A stretch of 11,644 bases of DNA from UBA4486 sp041984885 (GTDB lineage: Bacteria; Pseudomonadota; Gammaproteobacteria; Eutrophobiales; Eutrophobiaceae), in contig JBHIXH010000059.1 in NCBI GenBank assembly GCA_041984885.1, forward strand, positions 1 to 11,644, given 5' to 3'. The notes under the pieces are model-generated. The model was not told where the DNA came from, searched no databases, and saw only the letters and a list, made by a program, of their open reading frames with translations. Below are positions 1-6,135 of this stretch, piece after piece. Each line of letters begins with the position of its first letter. Position 1 is the first letter of the stretch. The position numbers were made by a program, and so were the translations under genes.

Positions 1-1
1 C

Positions 2-237
2 GATTTCAGAATCTGCTGGTGTCAGGACTGCCAGCACATATCCGGGAATGGCACCGCAAACCTGGTCGTGAATTCTGACCATTTCGAAATTTTAGGCAAG
101 CCTGCCGAATTTAAGAAGCTCGCGGACAGTGGTAATGAGGTGACCCGTAAATTTTGTTCGAACTGTGGTGTTCATATATTTTCACAATCATCCGGAAGAC
201 CCGGGTTAGCAATCGTAAGAGCAGGTAATATCGAGAC
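2..237 (+). CDS. GFA-family zinc protein, partial (both ends missing)
   Basis: This reading frame is open from the window edge to the N run and is the middle of a GFA-domain protein (glutathione-dependent formaldehyde-activating enzyme / CENP-V fold). Visible zinc ligands are the CxCxxC motif CWCQDC, encoded around bases 14-31, and the later pair FCSNCG. Between them lie the family-typical pieces FEILGKPAEF and DSGNEVTRKF. The end AIVRAGNIE matches the position where GFA proteins usually read 'aGtLD'. The N-terminus lies before base 1. The C-terminal part, usually some tens of residues, is lost in the gap at 238-247. The TAG right after the Ns cannot be taken as the true stop. Whether GFA proteins really act on S-hydroxymethylglutathione is disputed, so substrate is left open. 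The one-carbon setting of the window makes a formaldehyde link attractive but unproven. Confidence 0.85.
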
Positions 238-247
238 NNNNNNNNNN
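238..247. other. Assembly gap (ten Ns)
   Basis: Ten consecutive Ns interrupt the GFA-family gene. A round number of ten is a typical scaffolder or placeholder value, so the true missing length is unknown. Sequence on the two sides may not be adjacent in the genome. From 248 to 404 there is AT-rich DNA with no convincing gene. Confidence 0.98.
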
Positions 248-404
248 TAGAAAAACAGCCCGTTCCTCCTCACGTAAAAAAATAAAACAGGAAAAATTCA
301 GGATGTTAAAAGCAGTTTCAGTATGAATGAAAAAGAGTTTGACCAGACCAGTCTGATAAAACGCTGCTGTCGTTTGATACATATAATTAACCGGAGATAA
401 AAAT

Positions 405-614
405 ATGGCTGAATACAAGGTGGTGATGTACCAGGAAGGCATGCTCGGATCGCTGTTGTTAGGCAGCTCAAAGGTAAACCCGGTGAAATTCACCGAATTT
501 TTGAATGAAAATGCCGCCGAAGGCTGGCGTGTTGTCACAATGGAAAAAGATATTCGTCGCATGTTACTGCTGTGGAAACGCGAAGCGTACGTTGTCATTA
601 TGGAGAAAGACTGA
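405..614 (+). CDS. DUF4177-type small protein
   Basis: This 69-residue soluble protein begins MAEYKVVMYQEG and contains FLNENAAEGWRVVTM, then ends in a hydrophobic beta-like strand with WKREAYVVIMEKD. The 'YKVV ... LNe.a.eGWrvv ... ' layout is that of the DUF4177 family: short proteins of unknown function built of a strand, a helix and further strands. The start is supported by a GGAG ribosome-binding site at 393-396, eight bases upstream. The stop TGA overlaps the next start codon as ATGA, so the next gene is probably translationally coupled. It is the first gene of a run of small, mostly membrane-protein genes. No catalytic residues are visible and no function can be assigned. Confidence 0.8.
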   Translation: MAEYKVVMYQEGMLGSLLLGSSKVNPVKFTEFLNENAAEGWRVVTMEKDIRRMLLLWKREAYVVIMEKD

Positions 615-826
615 TGAAGCTCGCATCAATCACTGCCATCGTGATCGTGATTGCCTGGACAATCATGACCGTGGCCGAGATCTGGGGTGATTTTATCTCT
701 GCCGATCTCTACTGGAAGATCACGATCACAATGATACTGGTTGGTGGTGGCGTTATTTCTGCCGCGCTGATTTCACGTGAGTATTTCAGTGAGAAGGAAA
801 TGAAAAAGGACAAGTATATCGACTAG
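614..826 (+). CDS. Small two-helix membrane protein, unknown function
   Basis: The 70-residue product starts MKLASITAIVIV. The ATG at 614 overlaps the previous stop as ATGA, and GGAG at 602-605 inside the upstream gene gives an eight-base spacing, so this start is preferred over a longer upstream reading. Two hydrophobic stretches, about residues 4-20 and 35-53, predict two transmembrane helices. They are joined by a short acidic and aromatic loop (EIWGDFISADLYW). The tail EYFSEKEMKKDKYID is highly charged and probably cytoplasmic. I do not recognise a family. Tight packing with the DUF4177 gene and later membrane proteins suggests co-expression, possibly as a small membrane complex, but this is inference. 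Confidence 0.7.
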   Translation: MKLASITAIVIVIAWTIMTVAEIWGDFISADLYWKITITMILVGGGVISAALISREYFSEKEMKKDKYID

Positions 827-828
827 CA

Positions 829-1230
829 TTGCGGCGATCACTTTTATGGTTGCCGGTCGCGTCATATTTTGGTTACAAACCGATCAGATCTGAATCGTAT
901 CGACAGGGCAAAGCCGTTTTGACCACATTGATCAACCTGTTTTTTGTCCCTGTCACCCTGGCGCTCATTATCGCTGTCACGGCCGGTATACCGTTGCTGA
1001 TACAACGCTACCTGCGCAATAAACCTTACCCGGGCTCTGCCGTCTGGCTGAAAACAACATTCAAATACGCTGCGATGGTTGGCGGTATCTGTTTTCTGCT
1101 CGGCTTCGTGGGGCCAATCCTGTTCGTTCCGGATGCGAACCAGGGGCCGCTGCTTGGCATTTTCATAACCGGTCCAATCGGCTTTCTTGTTGGCGTCTTG
1201 ATCGGTAGCTTTCTTGCGTTTGAACGCTAA
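829..1230 (+). CDS. Multi-helix membrane protein, unknown function; start uncertain
   Basis: An open frame of up to 133 residues encodes three strongly hydrophobic segments, roughly residues 33-57, 78-102 and 106-129. The last is glycine-rich (GIFITGPIGFLVGVLIGSF). Residues 1-30 are charged and not hydrophobic. No ATG is available near the front. The TTG at 829 is the earliest start, two bases after the previous stop, but it has no well-placed ribosome-binding site (an AAGGA lies 18 bases upstream). Internal TTG codons at 850, 919 or 928 are alternatives. A small sequencing or real frameshift at the junction with the previous gene also cannot be excluded. The frame ends TAA immediately before the ATG of the next ORF. 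I do not recognise a family. Confidence 0.55.
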   Translation: MRRSLLWLPVASYFGYKPIRSESYRQGKAVLTTLINLFFVPVTLALIIAVTAGIPLLIQRYLRNKPYPGSAVWLKTTFKYAAMVGGICFLLGFVGPILFVPDANQGPLLGIFITGPIGFLVGVLIGSFLAFER

Positions 1231-1401
1231 ATGAATATCGCATTTTACAAACCGGGTAAACTCAGCGCGCCAGCCACGATCGCAGTCGTACCGTTTTCTC
1301 TGGTCGATGTGTTCTTTGCGTTTACGCTATCGTTGTTTTTATTGTCTATCCGCTCGTTTTCTTTTATTCACCAGACAGTCAGTCCCGGGACCGAACCATG
1401 A
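1231..1401 (+). CDS. Possible 56-residue small protein
   Basis: The ATG directly follows the previous TAA (TAAATG). The frame runs 56 codons and stops with a TGA that overlaps the start of the MarC-family gene as ATGA. It therefore fills the space between two membrane-protein genes exactly. The product begins MNIAFYKPGKLSAPATIAVV and has one hydrophobic segment of about 20 residues (near 22-41), with a polar tail ending SPGTEP. There is a faint resemblance in PFSLVDV to YceK-type lipoproteins, but there is no lipobox cysteine, so I do not assign it. The exact fit between neighbours supports translation by coupling. It may equally be a decayed gene remnant. Confidence 0.4.
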   Translation: MNIAFYKPGKLSAPATIAVVPFSLVDVFFAFTLSLFLLSIRSFSFIHQTVSPGTEP

Positions 1402-2018
1402 TCGAATTTATAAACTCTGCCGCTCTGTTACTTGTCCTGCTGAACCCGTTTCTGCTGATCGTTTACCTGACTGATATTGTGCAAAAACTGGATAAAAGCA
1501 TGTTCAGTCAGGTGATGCTGCGTGCCAGCATCATTGCCTTGTTCGTTTTCTGCAGTTTTGCCATTCTAGGTGACGCCGTATTCGTCCGTTTCATGCAGGT
1601 CGAGTTCGCCTCTTTCCAGATCTTCGGTGGAATTGTCTTCTTCCTGATTGGCCTGCAGTTCGTGTTTCGCGGTCCGACTGCGATTGAGATTCTGCATGGT
1701 GAGTCGAAACATCTGGCTGGCGCAATTGCGATGCCTGTATTTATCGGTCCCGGCACAATCAGCGCCTGTGTCGTCATAGGCAAACGCCATGAACCGATCG
1801 CCGCCTGTATCGTTGTGTTGATCTCGATTTTTATCTGTGCCGGATCACTCGTACTGTTAAAAAAATTACACGATGTCGTGTTGCCCCGGAACGAAGCTAT
1901 CGTGCAACGATATGTCGAGATAGCGGGCCGGGTGACCGCACTCGTGGTTGGCACAATTGCCATCGATATGATCATGCGCGGCATAGCCGCATGGACAACG
2001 AAAATTCAGGTGCTTTGA
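1398..2018 (+). CDS. MarC-family integral membrane protein
   Basis: The 206-residue product has about six hydrophobic segments and the landmarks of the MarC (UPF0056) family. These are an N-terminal helix containing LLLNP-like residues (LLVLLNPFLL), the central FQIFGGIVFFLIGLQFVF, and the second-half motif AMPVFIGPGTISA, equivalent to the family's 'iPllaGPGaia'. It lies in the inner membrane. The family was once linked to multiple antibiotic resistance, but that link was not upheld and the transported substrate, if any, is unknown. Length is close to the usual 195-220 residues. The start overlaps the upstream 56-codon ORF by four bases. The motif LxxxNP at the front is slightly diverged from typical members, which usually carry NP followed by G/I/A. 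Confidence 0.8.
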   Translation: MIEFINSAALLLVLLNPFLLIVYLTDIVQKLDKSMFSQVMLRASIIALFVFCSFAILGDAVFVRFMQVEFASFQIFGGIVFFLIGLQFVFRGPTAIEILHGESKHLAGAIAMPVFIGPGTISACVVIGKRHEPIAACIVVLISIFICAGSLVLLKKLHDVVLPRNEAIVQRYVEIAGRVTALVVGTIAIDMIMRGIAAWTTKIQVL

Positions 2019-2045
2019 AATTTTACCGGATCCCGGATACAGAAA

Positions 2046-2282
2046 ATGAGCCGTAAAAAACCAGGGCAGGCATCCGTTAACGACGACATCGCCGCTACTC
2101 CCCGGCCGGTCCGGGCCGGCTGGTGCAACCGTCTTTTTGTTATTGCCCTGCTCGTGGTGCTGGTGGTAACGCTGATTTTATGGAAGATTGTGGAAACGCA
2201 GATTTCATCGGAAATATCGCTGGTTTTCCTTGCCATCGTCGTCGGCATCGCACTGATTTTCAAATGGATGCGCCTGTCATAA
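2046..2282 (+). CDS. Small two-helix membrane protein, unknown function
   Basis: This 78-residue product begins with a basic, proline-rich cytoplasmic-like head (MSRKKPGQASVNDD ... RPVRAGWCNR). Two hydrophobic helices follow, about residues 30-47 and 55-73, and it ends KWMRLS. The ATG at 2046 is 27 bases after the MarC-family stop and has only a weak upstream ribosome-binding signal. It is the last gene of the plus-strand run; a hairpin terminator follows within ten bases of the stop. No family recognised. Basic residues at the N-terminus predict that both ends face the cytoplasm. Confidence 0.6.
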   Translation: MSRKKPGQASVNDDIAATPRPVRAGWCNRLFVIALLVVLVVTLILWKIVETQISSEISLVFLAIVVGIALIFKWMRLS

Positions 2283-2291
2283 ATGGAAAAA

Positions 2292-2319
2292 CCCGCTATC
2301 AGGTTCCCCTGACAGCGGG
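2292..2319. terminator. Bidirectional intrinsic terminator between convergent genes
   Basis: The inverted repeat CCCGCTATCAGG / CCTGACAGCGGG forms a 12-pair stem with one A-C mismatch and a four-base loop (TTCC). On the + strand it is followed by CTTTG. On the - strand it is followed by TTTTT from the A run at 2287-2291. It sits between the end of the membrane-protein run and the end of the chemoreceptor gene, so it can stop transcription from both sides, more strongly on the - strand. Confidence 0.8.
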
Positions 2320-2350
2320 CTTTGTCGCTACTTAAACGTAGTGCTCCTTG

Positions 2351-3544
2351 TTAACTTTCGAGTATCTGAAACTTGCTGACCTTGTCTTGCAGGTCGACCG
2401 CGAGACGTGCCAGTTCCTCGCTTGCATTCGAGGTCTGCGTGGCACCCGTGGCAGTTTCATCGGCCACTTCGCTGATATTAACAATGTTACGGTTGATCTC
2501 TTCTGCCGTTGAGCTTTGTTCATCGGCTGCGCTCGCGATCTGTGTATTCATCGCCTTGATGTTGTAGACAACCTCGGTGATCGCTGACAATGCCTCGCCC
2601 GCTTTTTGGGCTTGCTCGACTGTGGCTTCGGCCTTGTTGCGGCCTTGCTCCATCGCAACCACGGCTTCATTCGCACCCGACTGCAGTCGTTCAATCATTC
2701 CATTGATCTCCTGCGTTGATTGTTGCGTGCGACTGGCAAGAGTACGCACCTCATCGGCCACAACGGCAAAACCTCTTCCCTGCTCGCCCGCACGCGCCGC
2801 TTCAATGGCTGCATTTAAAGCCAGCAGATTGGTTTGCTCCGCTATATCGCGTATCACATCAAGCACCGCACCGATGCTCAGACTGTCGCCTTTCAAACGT
2901 TCGATCACCTCGGATGTCATGGCAACCTCGGAGGCGAGTTCATTGATCGTGGTTACGGTTTGACTGACCACCTCGTTCCCGTGTTTCGCCTGGTCATCGG
3001 CTTCAGCGGCGGCCGTGGCGGCACTGGCCGCGTTTCTGGCGACTTCCTGAACGGTCGCGGACATCTCGTTCATGGCGGTGGCGACCTGTTGCGTCTCGCC
3101 TTGCTGGCGCACCACACCCTGCGAACTGGTCTCGGTGATCGCAGATAGTTCTTCCGCGGCCGCGGCCAACTGTGTTGCATTGCCTTTTATGCTGTTGACA
3201 ACCTCGGTGAAACCCTTGCGGGCACAACTGTATTCCCAACACAGCCAGGCAAATTCGTCTTTGCCGGCGATTTTGATTTTTTTCGTCAGGTCGCCCTTTG
3301 CCAGAGCAGCCATTGCACTGACGACTGTCTCGGCACGCCTTGCGTTGTGATGGCCGAGGCACCAGGCAAATCCCCCTACCAACAGTGATGAAATTACCCA
3401 TTCTGCCAGGTAGGTCGTGTTCGCTGTGAAATTCTGAAGAATATCCGTCGACGTCAGAAGCATGATCAGGTTAAGTACTATGGCAAACGCAGCAAGGACG
3501 TAAAATTGTCTCGCCAGGTTCAGCCTGTTCAAAAGATTTTCCAT
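2351..3544 (-). CDS. Methyl-accepting chemotaxis protein with minimal periplasmic loop
   Basis: This 397-residue inner-membrane chemoreceptor passes signals to CheA/CheW to control flagellar rotation. Two transmembrane helices (about 13-31 and 46-64) enclose only about 14 periplasmic residues, so there is no classical ligand-binding domain. A HAMP-like stretch follows (about 65-118; LAKGDLTKKIKI). The long coiled-coil signalling domain spans about 120-390. The conserved hairpin tip runs from residue 228 to 270, including AEQTNLLALNAAIEAARAGE and GRGFAVVADEVRTLA. There is no C-terminal CheR/CheB-binding pentapeptide. The ATG has a good ribosome-binding site (TGAGGA, 3552-3557, seven-base spacing). 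Upstream lies a sigma-28-type promoter. The ligand is unknown; sensing through the membrane, the HAMP region or a partner protein is likely. Confidence 0.95.
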   Translation of the reverse strand: MENLLNRLNLARQFYVLAAFAIVLNLIMLLTSTDILQNFTANTTYLAEWVISSLLVGGFAWCLGHHNARRAETVVSAMAALAKGDLTKKIKIAGKDEFAWLCWEYSCARKGFTEVVNSIKGNATQLAAAAEELSAITETSSQGVVRQQGETQQVATAMNEMSATVQEVARNAASAATAAAEADDQAKHGNEVVSQTVTTINELASEVAMTSEVIERLKGDSLSIGAVLDVIRDIAEQTNLLALNAAIEAARAGEQGRGFAVVADEVRTLASRTQQSTQEINGMIERLQSGANEAVVAMEQGRNKAEATVEQAQKAGEALSAITEVVYNIKAMNTQIASAADEQSSTAEEINRNIVNISEVADETATGATQTSNASEELARLAVDLQDKVSKFQILES

Positions 3545-3591
3545 CGCTCAATCCTCAGTTGCCCTTTTTGCAGGACATTAATAATATGACT

Positions 3592-3608
3592 CGCCGAAAA
3601 AGCCGGCG
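3592..3608 (-). other. Hairpin in the chemoreceptor leader
   Basis: On the minus strand CGCCG / CGGCG form a five-pair GC stem around a loop GCTTTTT. It lies a few bases after the start point expected from the sigma-28 promoter and about 50 bases before the start codon. It is not followed by a T run, so it is not a terminator. It may stabilise the 5' end of the mRNA. Confidence 0.4.
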
Positions 3609-3617
3609 TTGAGAAGA

Positions 3618-3644
3618 TTATCGACGGTTGCCTGTCGAACTTTA
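3618..3644 (-). promoter_or_regulatory. Sigma-28 (FliA) promoter for the chemoreceptor gene
   Basis: Read on the minus strand, the -35 element is TAAAGTTC and the -10 element is GTCGATAA, separated by exactly 11 bases (3626-3636). The enterobacterial FliA consensus is TAAAGTTT-N11-GCCGATAA, so 14 of 16 positions agree with the right spacing. It points at the chemoreceptor gene and predicts a leader of about 65 bases. This indicates late flagellar-class expression of the receptor. Confidence 0.82.
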
Positions 3645-3668
3645 GAATTTCTTCTTAATAAACAATCA

Positions 3669-3683
3669 GGCAGAGAGGCTGCC
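3669..3683 (-). terminator. Weak hairpin after pabB
   Basis: GGCAG / CTGCC form a five-pair stem with a five-base loop starting three bases after the pabB stop codon. On the minus strand it is followed by a moderately T-rich run (TGATTGTTTATTAAG). It could be a weak terminator that separates pabB from the chemoreceptor promoter, which begins just beyond. The T run is poor, so the call is tentative. Confidence 0.3.
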
Positions 3684-3685
3684 GA

Positions 3686-5071
3686 CTAGTGGCTGCGATA
3701 TTGGGCCATTTGCGGTTGGAACAGGCGCAGCATTGCGGCTGCCTTGTCGAAGCACTCCTGATATTCGGCCGCCATTTTTGAATCGGCGACAATCCCGCCG
3801 CCAGCCCAGTAATAGACATGATCACCGACATGCGCCATCGTGCGGATGGCAATATTGGTATCCATGTTGCCGTCACAGCCGATGTAACCAATACTGCCGC
3901 AATAGACGTTGCGACGATGTGGTTCCAGTTCCTCGATGATCTCCATCGCCCGGCACTTTGGTGCACCCGTGATCGATCCCCCGGGGAAACAGCCGCGTAA
4001 CAGATCGAGTGCGTGCCGGTTTTTTGCAAGACGACCAGTCACCGTACTCACAAGGTGATGCACAGTCGCATAGCTCTCCAGCGCGTATAACTTCGGTACG
4101 GCAATGCTGCCGGTGCGACAGTTTTTACCCAGATCGTTACGCAACAAATCCACGATCATCAGGTTTTCGGCGCGATCTTTTTCACTTTCAAGTAATTCAC
4201 GCGCCAGTTCGCTGTCCTCGTAGGCAAACGTCGAACGGCGGCGCGTCCCCTTGATCGGTTTCGTTTCCACGTGGTTATCGGTGACCCGCAGAAAACGTTC
4301 CGGAGATGAACTGAGTACTGCGGAGTTTTCCAGTTTCATATAGGCGGAGAACGGTGCCGGGTTTAACCGGCGCAAGGCCTGGTAGATATCCCACGAAGCG
4401 CCGCTGACACCAACATCAAATCGCTGCGCCAGATTGACCTGGTAACAGTCACCGGAGCGAATATATTGTTTAATCCTGTGAAACGCGCGCGCGTAATGTT
4501 CCTTGTCAAAGTTTGATACTACCTCGCCATGTATTTGCAGATCGGTTGTGTGCTTTGTCGAGTTGTCCTGAAATATTTGTTGTAACGATGACCAGTTTTC
4601 CAGCGTGCTTTCGTCTCGCCCGGAACTGCACAGCCAGCTGCGACGCAGTTGATGATCCACAATGACGGCCCAGTCATAAATTCCAATCGCCATATCGGGT
4701 AACTGCAAATCGTCATGTGAGATAACCGGGATCTTCTCGATGCGTCGGCCGAGATCATAGGCGAAGTAGCCAGCCGCCCCGCCACAGAAAGGCAAACCAC
4801 TCCAGTTCTGCAGGCGTGGACCAAGGTACGACTTCACCAGTTCAAACGGGTCATCGTCACTGACAAAACTCGTATTGCGTTCATTCACCGTCGTTTGCTT
4901 GCCGTACGTCAACAGCGTCACCATTGGCCGGGCGCAGATGATGTCGTAACGCCCCATGTCTTTATAGGGAAAACCGGAATCGAGAAACAGGCTCCATGGC
5001 TCGTCAGCCAGCACCGCGAACAATCCGGCACTGTCTTTAAAATACGGCAATTCAGTCAGTTTCTGTTTCAT
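3686..5071 (-). CDS. pabB: Aminodeoxychorismate synthase component I (PabB)
   Basis: PabB converts chorismate plus ammonia to 4-amino-4-deoxychorismate, the precursor of p-aminobenzoate. The 461-residue protein shows the N-terminal tryptophan-pocket region (LFLDSG ... GRYDIIC, residues 28-46). The full chorismate-binding domain follows: SGDCYQVNLAQRF (206-218), SPERFL (256-261), PIKGT with the PabB-type lysine (272-276), DLLRNDLG (308-315), FPGGSITGAPK (362-372) and AGGGIVADS (423-431). PIKGT rather than the anthranilate-synthase form favours PabB over TrpE. The start ATG overlaps the upstream stop as ATGA, which fixes it; a longer reading from a TTG at 5116 is rejected. There is no PabC domain, and the amidotransferase PabA is not in the window. 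pABA feeds both folate and the arylamine part of H4MPT, which explains its place in this operon. Confidence 0.93.
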   Translation of the reverse strand: MKQKLTELPYFKDSAGLFAVLADEPWSLFLDSGFPYKDMGRYDIICARPMVTLLTYGKQTTVNERNTSFVSDDDPFELVKSYLGPRLQNWSGLPFCGGAAGYFAYDLGRRIEKIPVISHDDLQLPDMAIGIYDWAVIVDHQLRRSWLCSSGRDESTLENWSSLQQIFQDNSTKHTTDLQIHGEVVSNFDKEHYARAFHRIKQYIRSGDCYQVNLAQRFDVGVSGASWDIYQALRRLNPAPFSAYMKLENSAVLSSSPERFLRVTDNHVETKPIKGTRRRSTFAYEDSELARELLESEKDRAENLMIVDLLRNDLGKNCRTGSIAVPKLYALESYATVHHLVSTVTGRLAKNRHALDLLRGCFPGGSITGAPKCRAMEIIEELEPHRRNVYCGSIGYIGCDGNMDTNIAIRTMAHVGDHVYYWAGGGIVADSKMAAEYQECFDKAAAMLRLFQPQMAQYRSH

Positions 5072-6135
5072 TCTATCTGGCCTACCAGGTGTGCCACTGC
5101 AACAGCCGCGGCACAATCGGCTGCACGTTCGTGTAAAGACAACTGACAGGAAAACAACTCGGCGATATCGACATACGGTAATTGTAATGTATTTGCGATC
5201 TCGCGTATCAGGAATCGGCCACAGCCGGCACCGATAATGCTGCAGTTTGCCCGATCAAAGCGGGTCGTGTTCAGGCCAGCCAGCACTTGCTCGATGGCAT
5301 GCGTCAATTCTGCCCGTTGCGCGGCGCGCACCGAGACTGCGGCTTTCTGCCAGTCTGCCGCATCGCTCCCTGTGTCAGCCGGTTCCAGGCCGATCATTCT
5401 CGCCAGGCGACGGATACTAGCGGTAACAGATTTTTCCCTGCCGTCTGCCGTTGCATGTTGATCGGCACCTTCCGGGATCTCGCCGGTAATTCGATAAACG
5501 TCGGCCATGGTCGCAAACTGCTCATTCATAACCGGGCAATCACCTTCGTGCCAACGCAGATGATCGGTCACGGCCATGACCGGTGTACGCACAATACCGC
5601 TGTACACCAGTTCTCGATAATGCAGCCGCTCATGATCATTTTCACCACGTGCCAGCACTTCATGCTGTGAAAAAGGAATGATGTCGGTCGTGGTGCTACC
5701 GATATCGATTAACAAACCGTGCTCGAAGCGTTGCATCAGATACAACGCGGTGGCGAGCCAGTTGGCCGAAGCAATATGACGATGTTCGTTGACGACACTG
5801 TCAAAGGTTACAAAGCCTTTTTTACCGGCAAAATATCGGGTCTGAAACCGGTCCAGTGTCTGTTCCAGCGTGCTCGTGATTTCGCTTACGCCGGTCTGGC
5901 GATCCTGAAAATAATCGACCAGTTCCGCGGTCATCGTGATGCCGACAAGTCCAATCTGCTGATGCCGCAGGCACTGTATTGTCGATTCCAGCGCCTCGAT
6001 CAATGACCCCGGCCCTTGCCATACGGGTGTCGGAAATTGTGCAACATATTGAACGACTGCATTTTCATCGGTCGCGGCAACCTTTAAATGCGCGCCGCCA
6101 ACGTCCAGGCCAATTGAGACTGGCCTGGTACTCAT
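5068..6135 (-). CDS. H4MPT-linked C1-transfer pathway protein, ASKHA fold (MfnF-like)
   Basis: The 355-residue protein belongs to the family annotated as 'probable H4MPT-linked C1 transfer pathway protein' (hydantoinase A/oxoprolinase-like). Archaeal members include MfnF, which joins the furan and glutamyl-tyramine halves of methanofuran. Visible motifs of the actin-like ATPase fold are GLDVGGAHLK (9-18), MTAELVDYF (68-76), ASANWLATA (122-130), LIDIGSTTTDIIP (142-154), LVYSGIVRTPV (176-186) and IGAGCGRFLI (301-310). It overlaps the upstream ATP-grasp gene and the downstream pabB by four bases each (ATGA), so all three are probably translationally coupled. A role in methylofuran assembly is the best guess. 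The bacterial function is inferred from family and context, not shown by the sequence. Confidence 0.82.
   Translation of the reverse strand: MSTRPVSIGLDVGGAHLKVAATDENAVVQYVAQFPTPVWQGPGSLIEALESTIQCLRHQQIGLVGITMTAELVDYFQDRQTGVSEITSTLEQTLDRFQTRYFAGKKGFVTFDSVVNEHRHIASANWLATALYLMQRFEHGLLIDIGSTTTDIIPFSQHEVLARGENDHERLHYRELVYSGIVRTPVMAVTDHLRWHEGDCPVMNEQFATMADVYRITGEIPEGADQHATADGREKSVTASIRRLARMIGLEPADTGSDAADWQKAAVSVRAAQRAELTHAIEQVLAGLNTTRFDRANCSIIGAGCGRFLIREIANTLQLPYVDIAELFSCQLSLHERAADCAAAVAVAHLVGQIE

Noticed and set aside
375..387. TGATACATATAAT as a sigma-70 -10 box for the plus-strand run
   Set aside because: TATAAT is perfect, but no -35 lies at the right distance and transcription would begin inside the ribosome-binding site at 393-396.
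206..598. 130-residue minus-strand frame over the gap and the DUF4177 gene
   Set aside because: It crosses the N run and is antisense to a gene with a good ribosome-binding site and family match; no family features of its own.
1508..1984. 158-residue minus-strand frame opposite the MarC-family gene
   Set aside because: Shadow of a well-supported membrane-protein gene; its composition has no recognisable domain.
2577..2963. 128-residue plus-strand frame opposite the chemoreceptor
   Set aside because: Alanine/serine-rich antisense of the conserved coiled coil, with no start signal.
5072..5116. Upstream TTG start for pabB adding 15 residues
   Set aside because: The ATG at 5071 overlaps the preceding stop as ATGA and matches the expected PabB N-terminus; the extension is cysteine/arginine-rich and unlike the family.
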